Below, in pieces: positions 8,270 through 17,422 of a stretch of 64,000 bases of DNA (within the stretch, counting starts at the first letter, position 1; every line of letters begins with the position of its first letter). The stretch is from the NCBI GenBank assembly GCA_025055175.1, contig JANWYT010000017.1, positions 28,202 through 92,201 of the forward strand. The letters are read 5' to 3'. The translations under genes were made by a program, and so were the position numbers. This DNA comes from Anaerolineae bacterium (GTDB taxonomy: Bacteria > Chloroflexota > Anaerolineae > Aggregatilineales > Phototrophicaceae). Under the pieces are notes generated by a model, which saw only the letters and a program-made list of their open reading frames with translations, was not told the origin of the DNA and did no database searches.

Positions 8270-9817
8270 ATGAGAGCCAACCCGTCGCCCCGACTCCGCT
8301 TCAGCCAGCGCTTAGCTTTAGCTGTCTTTGCTATAGGCATGGCTTACGTGCTAGTTATCTACTTGCTCATCGACTCGGCCTTTGCATGGTCAGAGGCAGC
8401 CTCTATTCTGCGCGATGGAGTCGTCGTCAGCTCATGGGCATTCATCACCTATTGGCTGGCAGAACGCGAAATGCGCCTGCGCGCTTATCAAGCTGAGCGT
8501 GACCTGAAGACGTTGCACCAGGAGAAAGCCGAACTTCAGATGGCCTATCAGCGCTTAGAAGCTGATCTTGCCCAGGCGCGCGCGGCGCAGTCTAATCAGG
8601 CCATGCAGCTTGAAGCAGCGCTGACTCAGCTCAAGAATCTCCAGACACACCACGAACAGAACCTCCAAGCTCAGCAGCAGACGGACGCGACGCAGACTCT
8701 TCAGCAAGTCTTAATCGATGCTTTGCTGCAAATCCCGTCGATGGCCAGTCGAGCGCGCCATCTGGTGGACTTCAACGCAGATGTTCTGACCATCATGCAC
8801 CACATCGCGCCTCACCATGAACTCATCTGGCTCACTTACGACCACGGTGATCTGTTAATGGGCTTGCGCCGCACCCAGGGCGCGACGACTGCCGCCCCCT
8901 CCTACGTTGACCACAAGCCGCATCGTCCTCTACTAGCACGTCTAGCCAGCAGCTCACAACCTCTCACTCAGGCCGACCTCACTGATCTGGATTGGGTCAG
9001 CGAATTCGAACCAGAGAAGCCTCGGTCGCTGCTGGCCTGTGCCATCCTCTTTGGTAGCAAACCATTAGGCTTCGTGCTGCTAGCTTCTCTAGAAGACGAT
9101 GCTTACACCGACGATCATCGGCGTCGTCTGTTGTGGCTGAGTCATGCCGTCGCTCCATCTCTCCAGCTCATCCGCACCATCCATAAAAACCGCGAGAGCG
9201 GCTTCTATCACGAACGGACGCGCATTGCTCGTCATCTGCACGACAACCTGGCTCAGCAGCTCTTCCACTTAGCCATGACCAGCGATTTTCTGGCAGAGTC
9301 TGCCCAGAGTCTCAACCAACCTAAGCTAGCCGAGGGCTTACAGCAACTCGCTGAAGCTGCGCGACAAACCAACCAAGAAGTCCGCAACCTCATTGAAGAT
9401 ATTCGTCCGGATTACATTCAGAAGTACACCCTGTCCACTCTCATTGAGCAGAGCGCAGAGCGCTTCCGCAAGCGTAGTGGCTTGAACGTCGTCCTGGATT
9501 TACGGGGTGATACTCAGGGCGTTCCCTACCACATTAAAGAGAGCATATGCCACATTGTCGAAGAGGGTCTCCACAACATCTACAAACATGCCAAAGCCAA
9601 GAACGTCGCTCTATGCCTCCAAGAGTGGGAAGCTGAGCAAGTTTGGGTGTTGAGCATTCAAGACGACGGGCGTGGCTTCAACGTCGACCAGCCCATAGCC
9701 GATAAACACTTAGGGGTGAAAATCATGAGAGATAGAGCCAAAGATATTCAAGCAGAGTTTGTTATCAGCAGCTCACCCAATCAGGGTACAAGAATCGAAT
9801 TGAAATGGAGCAAATAA
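8270..9817 (+). CDS. Sensor histidine kinase, NarL/DegS type (HisKA_3)
   Basis: A 515-residue kinase. Two hydrophobic helices near residues 15-65 anchor it; residues about 75-145 are a long Gln/Ala/Leu-rich coiled coil; about 150-310 look like a GAF-type sensor domain. The dimerisation and phosphoacceptor segment is ERTRIARHLHDNLAQQ, with His324 as the probable phosphorylated residue. The HATPase domain follows, with an N-box around EEGLHNIYKHAKA and the G1 box DDGRGF. There is little periplasmic sequence, so the signal is probably sensed in the membrane or cytoplasm. The response regulator starts 1 bp after its stop codon, so the two form a cognate pair. Confidence 0.92.
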   Translation: MRANPSPRLRFSQRLALAVFAIGMAYVLVIYLLIDSAFAWSEAASILRDGVVVSSWAFITYWLAEREMRLRAYQAERDLKTLHQEKAELQMAYQRLEADLAQARAAQSNQAMQLEAALTQLKNLQTHHEQNLQAQQQTDATQTLQQVLIDALLQIPSMASRARHLVDFNADVLTIMHHIAPHHELIWLTYDHGDLLMGLRRTQGATTAAPSYVDHKPHRPLLARLASSSQPLTQADLTDLDWVSEFEPEKPRSLLACAILFGSKPLGFVLLASLEDDAYTDDHRRRLLWLSHAVAPSLQLIRTIHKNRESGFYHERTRIARHLHDNLAQQLFHLAMTSDFLAESAQSLNQPKLAEGLQQLAEAARQTNQEVRNLIEDIRPDYIQKYTLSTLIEQSAERFRKRSGLNVVLDLRGDTQGVPYHIKESICHIVEEGLHNIYKHAKAKNVALCLQEWEAEQVWVLSIQDDGRGFNVDQPIADKHLGVKIMRDRAKDIQAEFVISSSPNQGTRIELKWSK

Positions 9818-9818
9818 C

Positions 9819-10463
9819 ATGGGCAAACCAATCAAAGTGTACATCATCGACGATCATGAACTGGTGCGCAGCGGCCTGCGCCTGGCCCTCAGCAACAGCG
9901 AAGACTTTGAGATTCTGGGTGACTTCGACAGCGGCGACCGCGCACTAGCTGACTTGCCGCTCCACAATCCGCAACAACAGCCCGACGTGGTGGTGCTTGA
10001 CCTGGACATGCCCATGCTGGATGGCGTTGAGACGACTGAGCTGCTGCTCAAGCAGATTCCTGATGTCAAAGTGGTCATCTTGAGCAACTATTGCACAGAA
10101 GATCACGTCGTCAATGCCTTGAAGGCTGGTGCGCTGAGCTACCTGGTCAAGACAGCGCGCGGTCAGGAGATTGCTCAAGCTGTCAGAGCAGCTTACGAAG
10201 GCAAACCCACGCTGTCGCCGGAAGCCGTGCAAATCCTGCTGCAAGCCACGCGCGGTCAGACGGAACGCCTGCACAACCTCACCCCGCGTGAGCGCAAGAT
10301 TTTGCGCATGATGACGCAGGGGATGACCAACCAGCAGATTGCCGCTGAGCTAGACATCGCTCAATCGACAGCCAAGTTCCACGTGGGCAACATCCTCACC
10401 AAGCTCAACGTCAACAGCCGCACTGAGGCAGTGGCCTATGCTCTGCAAAACAACCTGGTCTGA
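9819..10463 (+). CDS. LuxR/NarL-family response regulator
   Basis: A 214-residue response regulator. The receiver domain (1-125) has the acidic pocket IIDDHELVRSG (Asp11, Asp12), the phosphoacceptor Asp61 in VVVLDLDMPMLDG, and a Lys in YLVKTA. A GerE/LuxR helix-turn-helix is at about 150-212 (LTPRERKILRMMTQGMTNQQ). It is the partner of the kinase immediately upstream. Targets cannot be named; the LysM protein in the same transcription unit and the palindrome upstream of it are candidates for autoregulation. Confidence 0.94.
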   Translation: MGKPIKVYIIDDHELVRSGLRLALSNSEDFEILGDFDSGDRALADLPLHNPQQQPDVVVLDLDMPMLDGVETTELLLKQIPDVKVVILSNYCTEDHVVNALKAGALSYLVKTARGQEIAQAVRAAYEGKPTLSPEAVQILLQATRGQTERLHNLTPRERKILRMMTQGMTNQQIAAELDIAQSTAKFHVGNILTKLNVNSRTEAVAYALQNNLV

Positions 10464-10647
10464 GGGCCACGCGCCTGCCATCTGCTGTCAAGGCGCGCTA
10501 TACCTCGCTCGTCGCCTTGCAGAGCTTCTAGACAGTATGCTCCCACTCATTGACCAGGCGCGAGCATGGCTCAGCCCCCTGCTGGAGGACGTTCGCCTGC
10601 CAGCACGAGTTGTAAATCCGCTCGCGTCGACGTAGGCTGAGGCGCGC

Positions 10648-11005
10648 CTAGCGCTCCTCACGTTGAATGAATATGCCATAAGAACTGTCGGTATCAGTCA
10701 AGCTGTATCGGCGCAAAACATCGTCGCCTTCAACAGTAACATGACGTCGCAAAATGCCCTTCTCGCTCGGGGTCACCGGCACCTCGGACTCTAGAGCATG
10801 AAAGCGCTCAACCTCTAATGTTGAAGCGCGACGATGGGAAAGTAATCTCGCTTAGGCTTATCAGCCCGCTAGCGATATGTGGCTTGCGATTGAACAGCGT
10901 CGGCGCAAGTTCAGCCACAGCAGATAGACGAGCTGCAAAACCCGCTAACACCATCAGTGCCAACACCACCAACCACAAAAAGTTCGTGATGAACTCAGTC
11001 GTCAC
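10648..11005 (-). pseudogene. Small membrane-anchored protein gene, apparently frameshifted
   Basis: On the minus strand a GTG at 11005 follows a strong GGAGG ribosome-binding site at the right spacing and opens a frame with one N-terminal helix (FLWLVVLALMVLAGFAARL). That frame stops at 10808 after 65 residues. The next frame over carries on without interruption from there to a TAG at 10648-10650, reading LEVERFHALESEVPVTP... and ending SYGIFIQREER, which looks like real protein and has no start or ribosome-binding site of its own. A single-base indel near 10810-10830 would join them into about 118 residues. I recognise no family. It may be a real frameshift mutation, a sequencing error, or two unrelated frames. 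This gene fills most of the otherwise gene-free stretch between 10463 and 11203. Confidence 0.5.
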
Positions 11006-11202
11006 ATCTGGGCCTCCGATGATGAGTATCCAGCCATTGTGGCGCTTTTGCTGCGTGTGCTGTGCCAGGGGCGGACTTCATACGAGAGCGAGGTGCTGTG
11101 AAGCTAATGAATTGGCCCTGTCGTTTCGCCTCGTTCCGTGTTTCAATTACAAAACATCCAAAAAAGCAGTGTATGCGAGACAGACTCGCAGAGGATAGCA
11201 CT

Positions 11203-12660
11203 ATGACCACCAAGACGCCAATTACCGTCGCCTATGGCGATGGCATTGGGCCAGAGATCATGAGCGCTTGCCTGAAGATCATGCTGGCAGCCGGCGCTCA
11301 GCTCGAAATTGAGACGATTGAAGTCGGCGAACAAGTCTACCTGCGCGGCAACACCAGCGGCATCGAGCCTTCGGCCTGGGAGTCGCTGCGTCGTACTCGC
11401 GTCTTCTTCAAATCGCCCGTCACAACGCCACTAGGGGGCAAGGGCCTCAAGAGCCTCAACGTCACCATCCGCAAGGCTTTGGGGCTGTACGCCAACGTGC
11501 GCCCCTGCGTGTCCTATTCGCCGGCCATTGAGACCAAGCACCCGCTGATGAATGTGGTCATCGTCCGCGAGAACGAAGAAGACTTGTACGCCGGCATTGA
11601 ACACCGCCAGACCAACGAAGTCTACCAAACGCTCAAGCTGATGACTTATCCTGGCAGCGAGAAGATCATCCGCTATGCGTTCGAATACGCGCGCATCAAC
11701 AAGCGCAAGAAGGTGACCTGCTTCACTAAAGACAACATCATGAAGATGACCGATGGCATGTTCCATCAAATCTTCGACAAGGTGGCAGCAGAATATCCGT
11801 CGCTCGAGACCAACCACATGATTATCGACATCGGCACGGCCCGCCTGGCAGATACGCCAGAGCTGTTCGACGTGATCGTCGTCCCTAATCTGTACGGTGA
11901 CATCATCAGCGACGTGGCAGCCCAACTCACTGGCTCGGTCGGCTTGGCGCCGTCGCTGAATATCGGCACGGACTTCGCCATGTTCGAGGCTATTCATGGC
12001 AGCGCACCCGATATTGCCGGCAAGGGCATTGCCAACCCCAGCGGCTTGCTGCGCGCTGGCATTGGCCTGCTACTACACATCGGCCAAACTCAGGTGGCGG
12101 AGGTCATCCACAACGCTTGGCGGCGCACTATTGAAGAAGGCATTCACACCCCTGACATCTACAACACCTTGCGCAGCACGCGCAAGGTCGGCACAGAAGA
12201 ATTCGCCGATGCAGTGATCGAACGTCTAGGCCAGAAGCCGGAGAAGCTGCCCGTCATCAGCTACGCTCATCAAGAAGAGGCCATCACTCTGCCCCCCGTC
12301 GTCGTCCCTAAACAAACTAAGCAGCTCGTCGGCGTCGACGTCTTCGTCCACTGGGACGATGCGGGCCGTGATCCGAATGTGTTGGGTCGGTTGCTGAGCG
12401 AGCGCTGCAACAGCGACGGCCTGGACTTGGTGATGATTACCAATCGTGGCCAGAAGGTCTATCCTGATGGCTTCGGCGAGACTTTTTGCGCCGATCACTG
12501 GCGTTGCCGCTTCCTGCGCGGCGACGGTGCGCCTATCGAACATGGGCAGATCATCGCCCTGCTGGGCCGCTTCCAAGCTGCTGGGCTGGACTTCATCAAG
12601 ACGGAGAACCTCTACACTTTTGACGGCAAACCAGGCTTTTCGCTGGGGCAGGGGCAATAA
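11203..12660 (+). CDS. icd: Isocitrate dehydrogenase, Thermus/Rickettsia-type with C-terminal extension
   Basis: A 485-residue member of the isocitrate/isopropylmalate dehydrogenase family; it oxidatively decarboxylates isocitrate to 2-oxoglutarate in the TCA cycle. The substrate motif SLNVTIRK supplies Ser84, Asn86 and Arg90, with Arg100 and Arg123 (VRENEEDLYAG) completing the isocitrate set. The core ends near residue 335, and a further 150-residue domain (VGVDVFVHWDDAGRDP to the end) is found in the longer Thermus-type enzymes. The start at 11203 is chosen because it follows a GAGG site and matches the family N-terminus; an in-frame ATG at 11062 would add 47 residues without homology-like character. 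The cofactor (NAD or NADP) is not certain from what I can see. Confidence 0.9.
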   Translation: MTTKTPITVAYGDGIGPEIMSACLKIMLAAGAQLEIETIEVGEQVYLRGNTSGIEPSAWESLRRTRVFFKSPVTTPLGGKGLKSLNVTIRKALGLYANVRPCVSYSPAIETKHPLMNVVIVRENEEDLYAGIEHRQTNEVYQTLKLMTYPGSEKIIRYAFEYARINKRKKVTCFTKDNIMKMTDGMFHQIFDKVAAEYPSLETNHMIIDIGTARLADTPELFDVIVVPNLYGDIISDVAAQLTGSVGLAPSLNIGTDFAMFEAIHGSAPDIAGKGIANPSGLLRAGIGLLLHIGQTQVAEVIHNAWRRTIEEGIHTPDIYNTLRSTRKVGTEEFADAVIERLGQKPEKLPVISYAHQEEAITLPPVVVPKQTKQLVGVDVFVHWDDAGRDPNVLGRLLSERCNSDGLDLVMITNRGQKVYPDGFGETFCADHWRCRFLRGDGAPIEHGQIIALLGRFQAAGLDFIKTENLYTFDGKPGFSLGQGQ

Positions 12661-12775
12661 GCCCATAGCAACAGGCCTATAACACCTGTTTCATGCAGAA
12701 TTCATGTCCATCGCCTATCCTGTGACATGCAGATGCTTGAGAAGCCCTGCACGCCCGCTAGGAAAGGCCGCACCC

Positions 12776-13507
12776 ATGCCCCGTATTATCGCCCGCGCCG
12801 AAAATCTGCGCAAAGTTTACGAAGAAGGTGGACGCCAGCGCGTTATCCTTCACGACTTAAATTTGACCATCTATGAGGGTGAGTTCTTTGTGCTGCTAGG
12901 CAAGAGTGGCAGCGGCAAAAGCACCCTGCTCAACCTGCTCAGCGCCATCGACCGCGCCGACTCAGGCCGTATCTTCATCGGCGATACCGAGTTGACTGCT
13001 CTCAGCGAACAAGCCCAGACCCTGTTCCGCCGCGATCACATCGGCATCGTCTTCCAGTTCTTCAACCTCATCCCCACACTTACCGTGCTAGAGAACATCA
13101 CCTTGCCCCGCGAACTAGGTGGCCAGCCTCGCAAACGGGCTGAAGCGCGCGCGCGCCATTTGCTAGAGCGCGTCGGCCTGGCCGGTCGCGCCGATAGCTT
13201 CCCCGACAAACTAAGCGGCGGCGAACAGCAGCGCGTGGCCATCGCTCGCGCCCTGGCCCATGAGCCGCTACTGGTGCTGGCTGATGAACCCACTGGTAAC
13301 CTGGATGAAGAGAACGGTCAGCGCGTCCTAGCCCTGTTGCTAGAACTCACTCGTGAAGCAGGCAAGACACTCATCATGGCCACCCACAATCCTGAAGTTG
13401 TGCCGTTTGCGGATCGTGTGGCCCGTATGCACGACGGCCACTTGCTGATCGAAACTCAAAACGCGCAGCCTGCTTCTGCGCTAGCTTCGTTCGTGGAAAC
13501 TGCCTAA
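12776..13507 (+). CDS. ABC transporter ATPase, LolD/MacB type, without adjacent permease
   Basis: A 243-residue ATPase with Walker [10 protein letters not shown] (42-50), Q-loop [10 protein letters not shown], signature LSGGE (146-150), Walker B LLVLADEP (165-172) and the H-loop in MATHNPE. The [23 protein letters not shown] pattern belongs to the LolD/MacB/FtsE group, which pairs with FtsX-like permeases to work on lipoproteins, peptides or the cell wall. No such permease is in the window, so it is an orphan or its partner lies elsewhere. The start at 12776 follows AGGAAAGG at 8-bp spacing; the in-frame ATG at 12704 has no such site and would add unlikely sequence. The C-terminus carries about 20 extra Ala/Gln-rich residues. 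Confidence 0.88.
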   Translation: MPRIIARAENLRKVYEEGGRQRVILHDLNLTIYEGEFFVLLGKSGSGKSTLLNLLSAIDRADSGRIFIGDTELTALSEQAQTLFRRDHIGIVFQFFNLIPTLTVLENITLPRELGGQPRKRAEARARHLLERVGLAGRADSFPDKLSGGEQQRVAIARALAHEPLLVLADEPTGNLDEENGQRVLALLLELTREAGKTLIMATHNPEVVPFADRVARMHDGHLLIETQNAQPASALASFVETA

Positions 13508-13631
13508 AGCCAACGGTGTCATCTTCTCGTAAAGATGGCGCTACCGAAATGCGCGACTCGTGCGATAATTGAGAGTGAGACATACGCCCAATCCCATAGC
13601 AGTTTTAGGCTTTTCTGATGGATGATGAGTG

Positions 13632-13637
13632 TATAAT
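13632..13637 (+). promoter_or_regulatory. Consensus -10 box upstream of the HEAT-repeat gene
   Basis: A perfect TATAAT 52 bp before the start at 13690. No good -35 at 16-18 bp, so this rests on the -10 alone. Confidence 0.35.
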
Positions 13638-13689
13638 GAGCCTGAGTAGTCGCGCCACAAGCGCATAACGGTGAAAGGTAGCTTATCCT

Positions 13690-14145
13690 ATGGCCGACCC
13701 ATACCCCGACCAACTCAACAGCATCCTATCTGAACTGCGCGATGTTAACAAAGAGAAGCGCCGCCTGGCTGTCATGAAGCTGGGGATGCTGGGTGGGGAC
13801 GAGGCGATCCGCGCCCTCATTCGCCTGGTCGAGAACGACCACGAAGACCTGATCGTGCGCGGACGCGCCGCCATGATGCTCGGCAAAGTGGGCGATGCCC
13901 GTGCCGTCGAACCCCTGATCCGCGCCCTGGAAGCACCCGGCTATCAAACACCTCTCAATGCTGTCGAGTCGCTCGGCTTGCTCGGCGACACCCGCGCCAT
14001 CGAAGCCCTGATGGCCATCCTGCCGTCCTCCAAAGACAAGCTGCGCGACGCCACCCTGACGGCGCTCAAGCGCCTCGGCTGCGATACCGACGCCCTCAAC
14101 CAGGCGCTCACTAGCGACAAGAAGGCCCCAGAGCCAGAGCGCTGA
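13690..14145 (+). CDS. HEAT-repeat (PBS lyase-like) protein
   Basis: A 151-residue all-helical repeat protein. Three to four HEAT-like repeats of about 31 residues are visible, e.g. GGDEAIRALIRLVENDHED, VGDARAVEPLIRALEAPGY and LGDTRAIEALMAILPSS, in the style of phycobilin-lyase-type HEAT repeats. Such proteins are binding scaffolds; without an attached catalytic domain the partner is unknown. It has an AAAGG site upstream and stands alone between an ABC ATPase and a convergent operon. Phycobilisome genes are absent, so lyase activity should not be inferred. Confidence 0.85.
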   Translation: MADPYPDQLNSILSELRDVNKEKRRLAVMKLGMLGGDEAIRALIRLVENDHEDLIVRGRAAMMLGKVGDARAVEPLIRALEAPGYQTPLNAVESLGLLGDTRAIEALMAILPSSKDKLRDATLTALKRLGCDTDALNQALTSDKKAPEPER

Positions 14146-14164
14146 GTTCTCCCTCACCCTTTGC

Positions 14165-14203
14165 CCCTCTCCCAGATGGTTGCTGCGCTCCTTTGGGAGA
14201 GGG
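14165..14203. terminator. Hairpin between convergent genes
   Basis: CCCTCTCCCA (14165-14174) pairs perfectly with TGGGAGAGGG (14194-14203) over a 19-base loop. It sits between the convergent HEAT-repeat gene and the minus-strand operon and so could end transcription in both directions. There is no T-run on either side. Confidence 0.55.
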
Positions 14204-14253
14204 AAAAAGCCTCCGACGAGGGTTGTGTCTGACCCGTGACTCAGGCCGACGCA

Positions 14254-14739
14254 CTATCCACCTCCACGTGGGGGCGCTTGCAAGCTGCCATCCAACCAGC
14301 CCAGGCCGTAACCAACGACCAAGCGACCTGCTTCTGCCAGAGCCAAGCCTAGACTGTGTGTGTTATGGAACGTCCACCAGTGATCGGCGCTGGGCAGGAT
14401 GGCGACGCCGAAGTCTTGCACCACCAGGGCGCTGAGCGTGCGCGCCGCGTAAGCAGGGTGGGCGCTGGCGCGGCCATGGGCGTTATCGGCGCGCGTGAGG
14501 CTGACGCGGAAGCGCGACGGCGTGCGCGCCGCGTGCGGCGTGTCGCCATAGATGAGTACCTGGTAATCGATCAGGCCGTACAAACCGTCGGGCAGAGCTT
14601 TTGTCCAGCGGTAGTGGCCGTTCAACCACTTCAGCGGCGCATTCTCCAGGGCATAACCCGCTGCCTGATAGGCCTGGCCAACTACTGTGACCATCAGGGC
14701 GCGGAAGAATTCATGCCCAGCTTGGCGTGCTTCATCCAT
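14254..14739 (-). CDS. Conserved-looking hypothetical protein
   Basis: A 161-residue protein without a family I recognise. It has no signal peptide or transmembrane helix; it is Ala/Gly-rich with aromatic clusters (GHYRWTKALPDGLYGLIDYQ, DHWWTFHNTHSL). It starts 25 bp after the exonuclease gene in the same direction and is the last gene of a four-gene minus-strand run, which is the main reason to believe it is expressed. Codon use is like its neighbours. The start has only a weak AGG upstream. Confidence 0.6.
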   Translation of the reverse strand: MDEARQAGHEFFRALMVTVVGQAYQAAGYALENAPLKWLNGHYRWTKALPDGLYGLIDYQVLIYGDTPHAARTPSRFRVSLTRADNAHGRASAHPAYAARTLSALVVQDFGVAILPSADHWWTFHNTHSLGLALAEAGRLVVGYGLGWLDGSLQAPPRGGG

Positions 14740-14763
14740 CGCTTGCCTATCTGCTACAGACTG

Positions 14764-15342
14764 TTACAAGCCGTACTTGCGCAGGATAGCCAGACCATGG
14801 TCTTGGATCAGGCGGGCCAAAATGCGCGCTGCATTGTAAGCGTCGTCGTGGGCGCGGTGGCGTGTACCTTCAAAGCTCATGGCCAGATTCTCCAGGGCGC
14901 GCTCTGTACCCATGCGTTCACCTTTGGCGTCGGCAAAGACGCGCTTGAGGTTGACGTGCTTCTTGCTGAAAGGATAGCGCTGTTTACGTCGCTTGCATTG
15001 TGTGCGGAACATCTCATGGTCGTAAGCACCCCAGCTGGCCCAGAGGATGTTGCGTGAGTCGTAATCGCGCTCTAGGGTGGCGCAGACAGCTTCAAAGGGT
15101 TGGCCTTCTTGAGCGATCATCTGTGGCGTGATGCTGGTCAGGGCCGTGCAGAAAGGGCTGATCTCGCTCTCTAGGGGCGTCACCAACAGACTGCGCTTAG
15201 CCGCAATCGACAGATCAGCCACGTTGAGCAGACACACTCCAACTTCGATGATTTCGTTGAGCTGGCCGACGGGGGCTTTGTAGCCCTCCCAACAGGTGGC
15301 TTCTAGGTCGAGGACGAGAATTTGGTCTTTGCGGATGGTCAT
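14764..15342 (-). CDS. DEDDh-family 3'-5' exonuclease (KapD/ERI1-like)
   Basis: A 192-residue exonuclease of the DnaQ superfamily. ExoI motif: VLDLEATCW with Asp12 and Glu14. ExoII: the Asp in WGAYDHEMF. ExoIII: HRAHDDAYNAARI, giving the His and Asp of the DEDDh type. The DLEATCW sequence is characteristic of the ERI1/KapD branch, which trims RNA or small nucleic acids, rather than the DNA polymerase proofreading subunit. It begins immediately after the stop of the DUF255 gene, indicating translational coupling. The biological substrate is not predictable. Confidence 0.9.
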   Translation of the reverse strand: MTIRKDQILVLDLEATCWEGYKAPVGQLNEIIEVGVCLLNVADLSIAAKRSLLVTPLESEISPFCTALTSITPQMIAQEGQPFEAVCATLERDYDSRNILWASWGAYDHEMFRTQCKRRKQRYPFSKKHVNLKRVFADAKGERMGTERALENLAMSFEGTRHRAHDDAYNAARILARLIQDHGLAILRKYGL

Positions 15343-17406
15343 CTAATCCAGCATTTCTTCCAGGGCCGAGGGCGTAGTGACGGGGCGCTGGCAGACGAAG
15401 GCGCGGCAGACGTAGACGGTGGGTGAGCCATCTAGGGCGCGGCGCTGGCGCAGCAGAGGGATGAAGGCCTGTTCATCGGCGTCTTGGCGGCTGAGGGCCA
15501 CCACCTGGTTGGGTCGGTAGGGGCGGCGGATCGTCGTCAGCAGTTCACGCATGGCGGGTGCAGTGGGATTGCCAATCAGGGCAATTTCGTCGCAGCCGCG
15601 TATGGCCACGTCTAGGGCATTGAGCGCTTCTCCGAAAGCCTGCGGGTACTGCTGCAAGGCGCTGGTGATGGGGCGGAAGACGCTGCGCGCAGCAGTTGCG
15701 TAACGCTCATCGCCTGTGTAGGCGTACAGGCGCAGCAATTGGCGAGCTATGATGTTGCTTCCGCTGGGGACGGCGTTATCTTGCAGGCTGCGCGGGCGCA
15801 CAATCAGCGTTTCATGGTCATCGCTAGTGTCGTAGAAGCCGCCGTCTTCCGCCACGAAGTGCTTCAGCACAGCTTCGGCTAGCTCCACCGCCACTTTGTA
15901 CCACTTGTCGATGAAGGTCGATTGGTAAAGCTCTAGAAAAGCGTCGATCAGCGCCGCGTAGTCTTCCAGAAAGGCGTTAATGCGCGCCTGCCCGTCCTTG
16001 TAGGTGCGCCACAGACGACCGTTGGGGCGCAACATGGCGCTCAGCAGGAACTCTCCGCAGCGCTCCGCAGCGCTCAGATAGTCGGATCGATCCAGGACGC
16101 GAGCTGCTTCGGCTAGGCTGGCCAGCATGAGGCCGTTCCAGCCCGCCAGAATCTTGTCGTCTAGGCCGGGCGGAACGCGCTGGGTGCGCGCGGCATACAG
16201 GCGGTCGGCAATGCGGCCCAGGGCGTCGCGCAGCTCATCTTCGCTCAGGCCCAGGCGACGAGCAGTGATGGCGTCGTCATTGGGGCGGTGCAGGATGTTT
16301 TTGCCCTCAAAGTTGCCGCCGCGCGTCATGCCCCAGGCTTCGATGGCGATATCGGCAGCATTGGGCAGTTCCTCGTTCATGGAGGCGAGAGCTTGGCGCA
16401 CCTCGTCCATCGTCCAGACGAAGAATTTGCCCTCCTCACCCTCGCTGTCGGCGTCGGTGGCGCTGTAGAAGCCACCCTCAGGTGCAGTCATCTCGCGCAG
16501 GACATAGTCGTAAACCTCTTCTGCGATGCGTCGGAAGAAGGAATCGCCCGTCATCTGCCAGGCGTGCAGATAGAGCCGAGAGAGCTGAGCGTTGTCGTAG
16601 AGCATTTTCTCGAAGTGCGGCACGAGCCATACGGCGTCTACGCTGTAGCGGTGAAAGCCACCACCGATCTGGTCGTAAATGCCGCCCTGAGCCATCTTGC
16701 GCAAGCTCAGCAGCACGGCTTCTAGGGCGTCGTCATCGACTTCGTGGCGGGCGTAGCGCAGCAAATACTCCAGGTTCATCGGATTGGGGAACTTAGGCTG
16801 CGTGCCGAAGCCACCGTTGATGGGGTCGATGTTGGCCATCATGCCTTTGGCGGCGCGGCGCAGCAGGCCTTCATTGAGGGCTTCGTCATGGGCAGGGATG
16901 TTGAGGGTGCTACGATCCAGCACGCGCGTCAGGTCGTCGGCCTGCTGTTCCAACTCAGCGCGGCGGTTGCGGAAGGCGTCGGCGACGGCGCTCAGCACTT
17001 GGCGGAACGATGGCATACCGTAGCGCGGCTCGCGCGGATAGTATGTGCCGCCGTAGAACGGCTTACCCTGCGGCGTCAAGAAGACGGTCATTGGCCAGCC
17101 GCCATGTCCGCGCGTCATGGTCAGGACGGCTTGCATGTACACGTCGTCAACGTCGGGGCGCTCCTCGCGGTCTACCTTGACGTTGATGAAGTGAGCGTTC
17201 ATCAGCTCTGCCGTCGGGCCATGTTCGAAGCTCTCATGGGCCATGACGTGGCACCAATGGCAGGCGCTGTAACCAACGCTGAGAAGGATGGGCTTATCCT
17301 GAGCCTGGGCGGCCTGGAAGGCTTCTTCGCCCCAGGGATACCAGTCAACTGGGTTGTCTTTGTGCTGGAGCAGGTAAGGGCTGGTTTCGTGAGCTAAGCG
17401 ATTCAT
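15343..17406 (-). CDS. yyaL: DUF255 thioredoxin-fold protein (YyaL/SPATA20 family)
   Basis: A 687-residue member of the YyaL/SSP411 family. The N-terminal thioredoxin-like domain carries the family's CxxC, in [11 protein letters not shown] (Cys49, Cys52), preceded by the diagnostic [13 protein letters not shown]. The rest (about 190-690) is an alpha/alpha-toroid resembling six-hairpin glycosidases ([20 protein letters not shown]). The length matches the family. The biochemical role is not settled; a redox or sugar-related function has been proposed on fold alone. It is the second gene in a four-gene run with a 16-bp gap to the gene before and none to the exonuclease after. Confidence 0.9.
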   Translation of the reverse strand: MNRLAHETSPYLLQHKDNPVDWYPWGEEAFQAAQAQDKPILLSVGYSACHWCHVMAHESFEHGPTAELMNAHFINVKVDREERPDVDDVYMQAVLTMTRGHGGWPMTVFLTPQGKPFYGGTYYPREPRYGMPSFRQVLSAVADAFRNRRAELEQQADDLTRVLDRSTLNIPAHDEALNEGLLRRAAKGMMANIDPINGGFGTQPKFPNPMNLEYLLRYARHEVDDDALEAVLLSLRKMAQGGIYDQIGGGFHRYSVDAVWLVPHFEKMLYDNAQLSRLYLHAWQMTGDSFFRRIAEEVYDYVLREMTAPEGGFYSATDADSEGEEGKFFVWTMDEVRQALASMNEELPNAADIAIEAWGMTRGGNFEGKNILHRPNDDAITARRLGLSEDELRDALGRIADRLYAARTQRVPPGLDDKILAGWNGLMLASLAEAARVLDRSDYLSAAERCGEFLLSAMLRPNGRLWRTYKDGQARINAFLEDYAALIDAFLELYQSTFIDKWYKVAVELAEAVLKHFVAEDGGFYDTSDDHETLIVRPRSLQDNAVPSGSNIIARQLLRLYAYTGDERYATAARSVFRPITSALQQYPQAFGEALNALDVAIRGCDEIALIGNPTAPAMRELLTTIRRPYRPNQVVALSRQDADEQAFIPLLRQRRALDGSPTVYVCRAFVCQRPVTTPSALEEMLD

Positions 17407-17422
17407 CGATGTCCTTGCTGAA

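Noticed and set aside
12704..12775. Earlier ATG for the LolD-like ATPase
   Set aside because: The ATG at 12776 has a strong AGGAAAGG site and the family N-terminus; the extra 24 residues look non-coding.
14157..14216. Mobile element or repeat family from the pyrimidine-rich hairpin region
   Set aside because: Only one copy is in the window and it fits a convergent-gene terminator; a genome-wide search would be needed to call it a repeat family.
14254..15057. Plus-strand 233-codon open frame 14356-15057
   Set aside because: It lies opposite the exonuclease and hypothetical genes, lacks a ribosome-binding site and has no recognisable domain.
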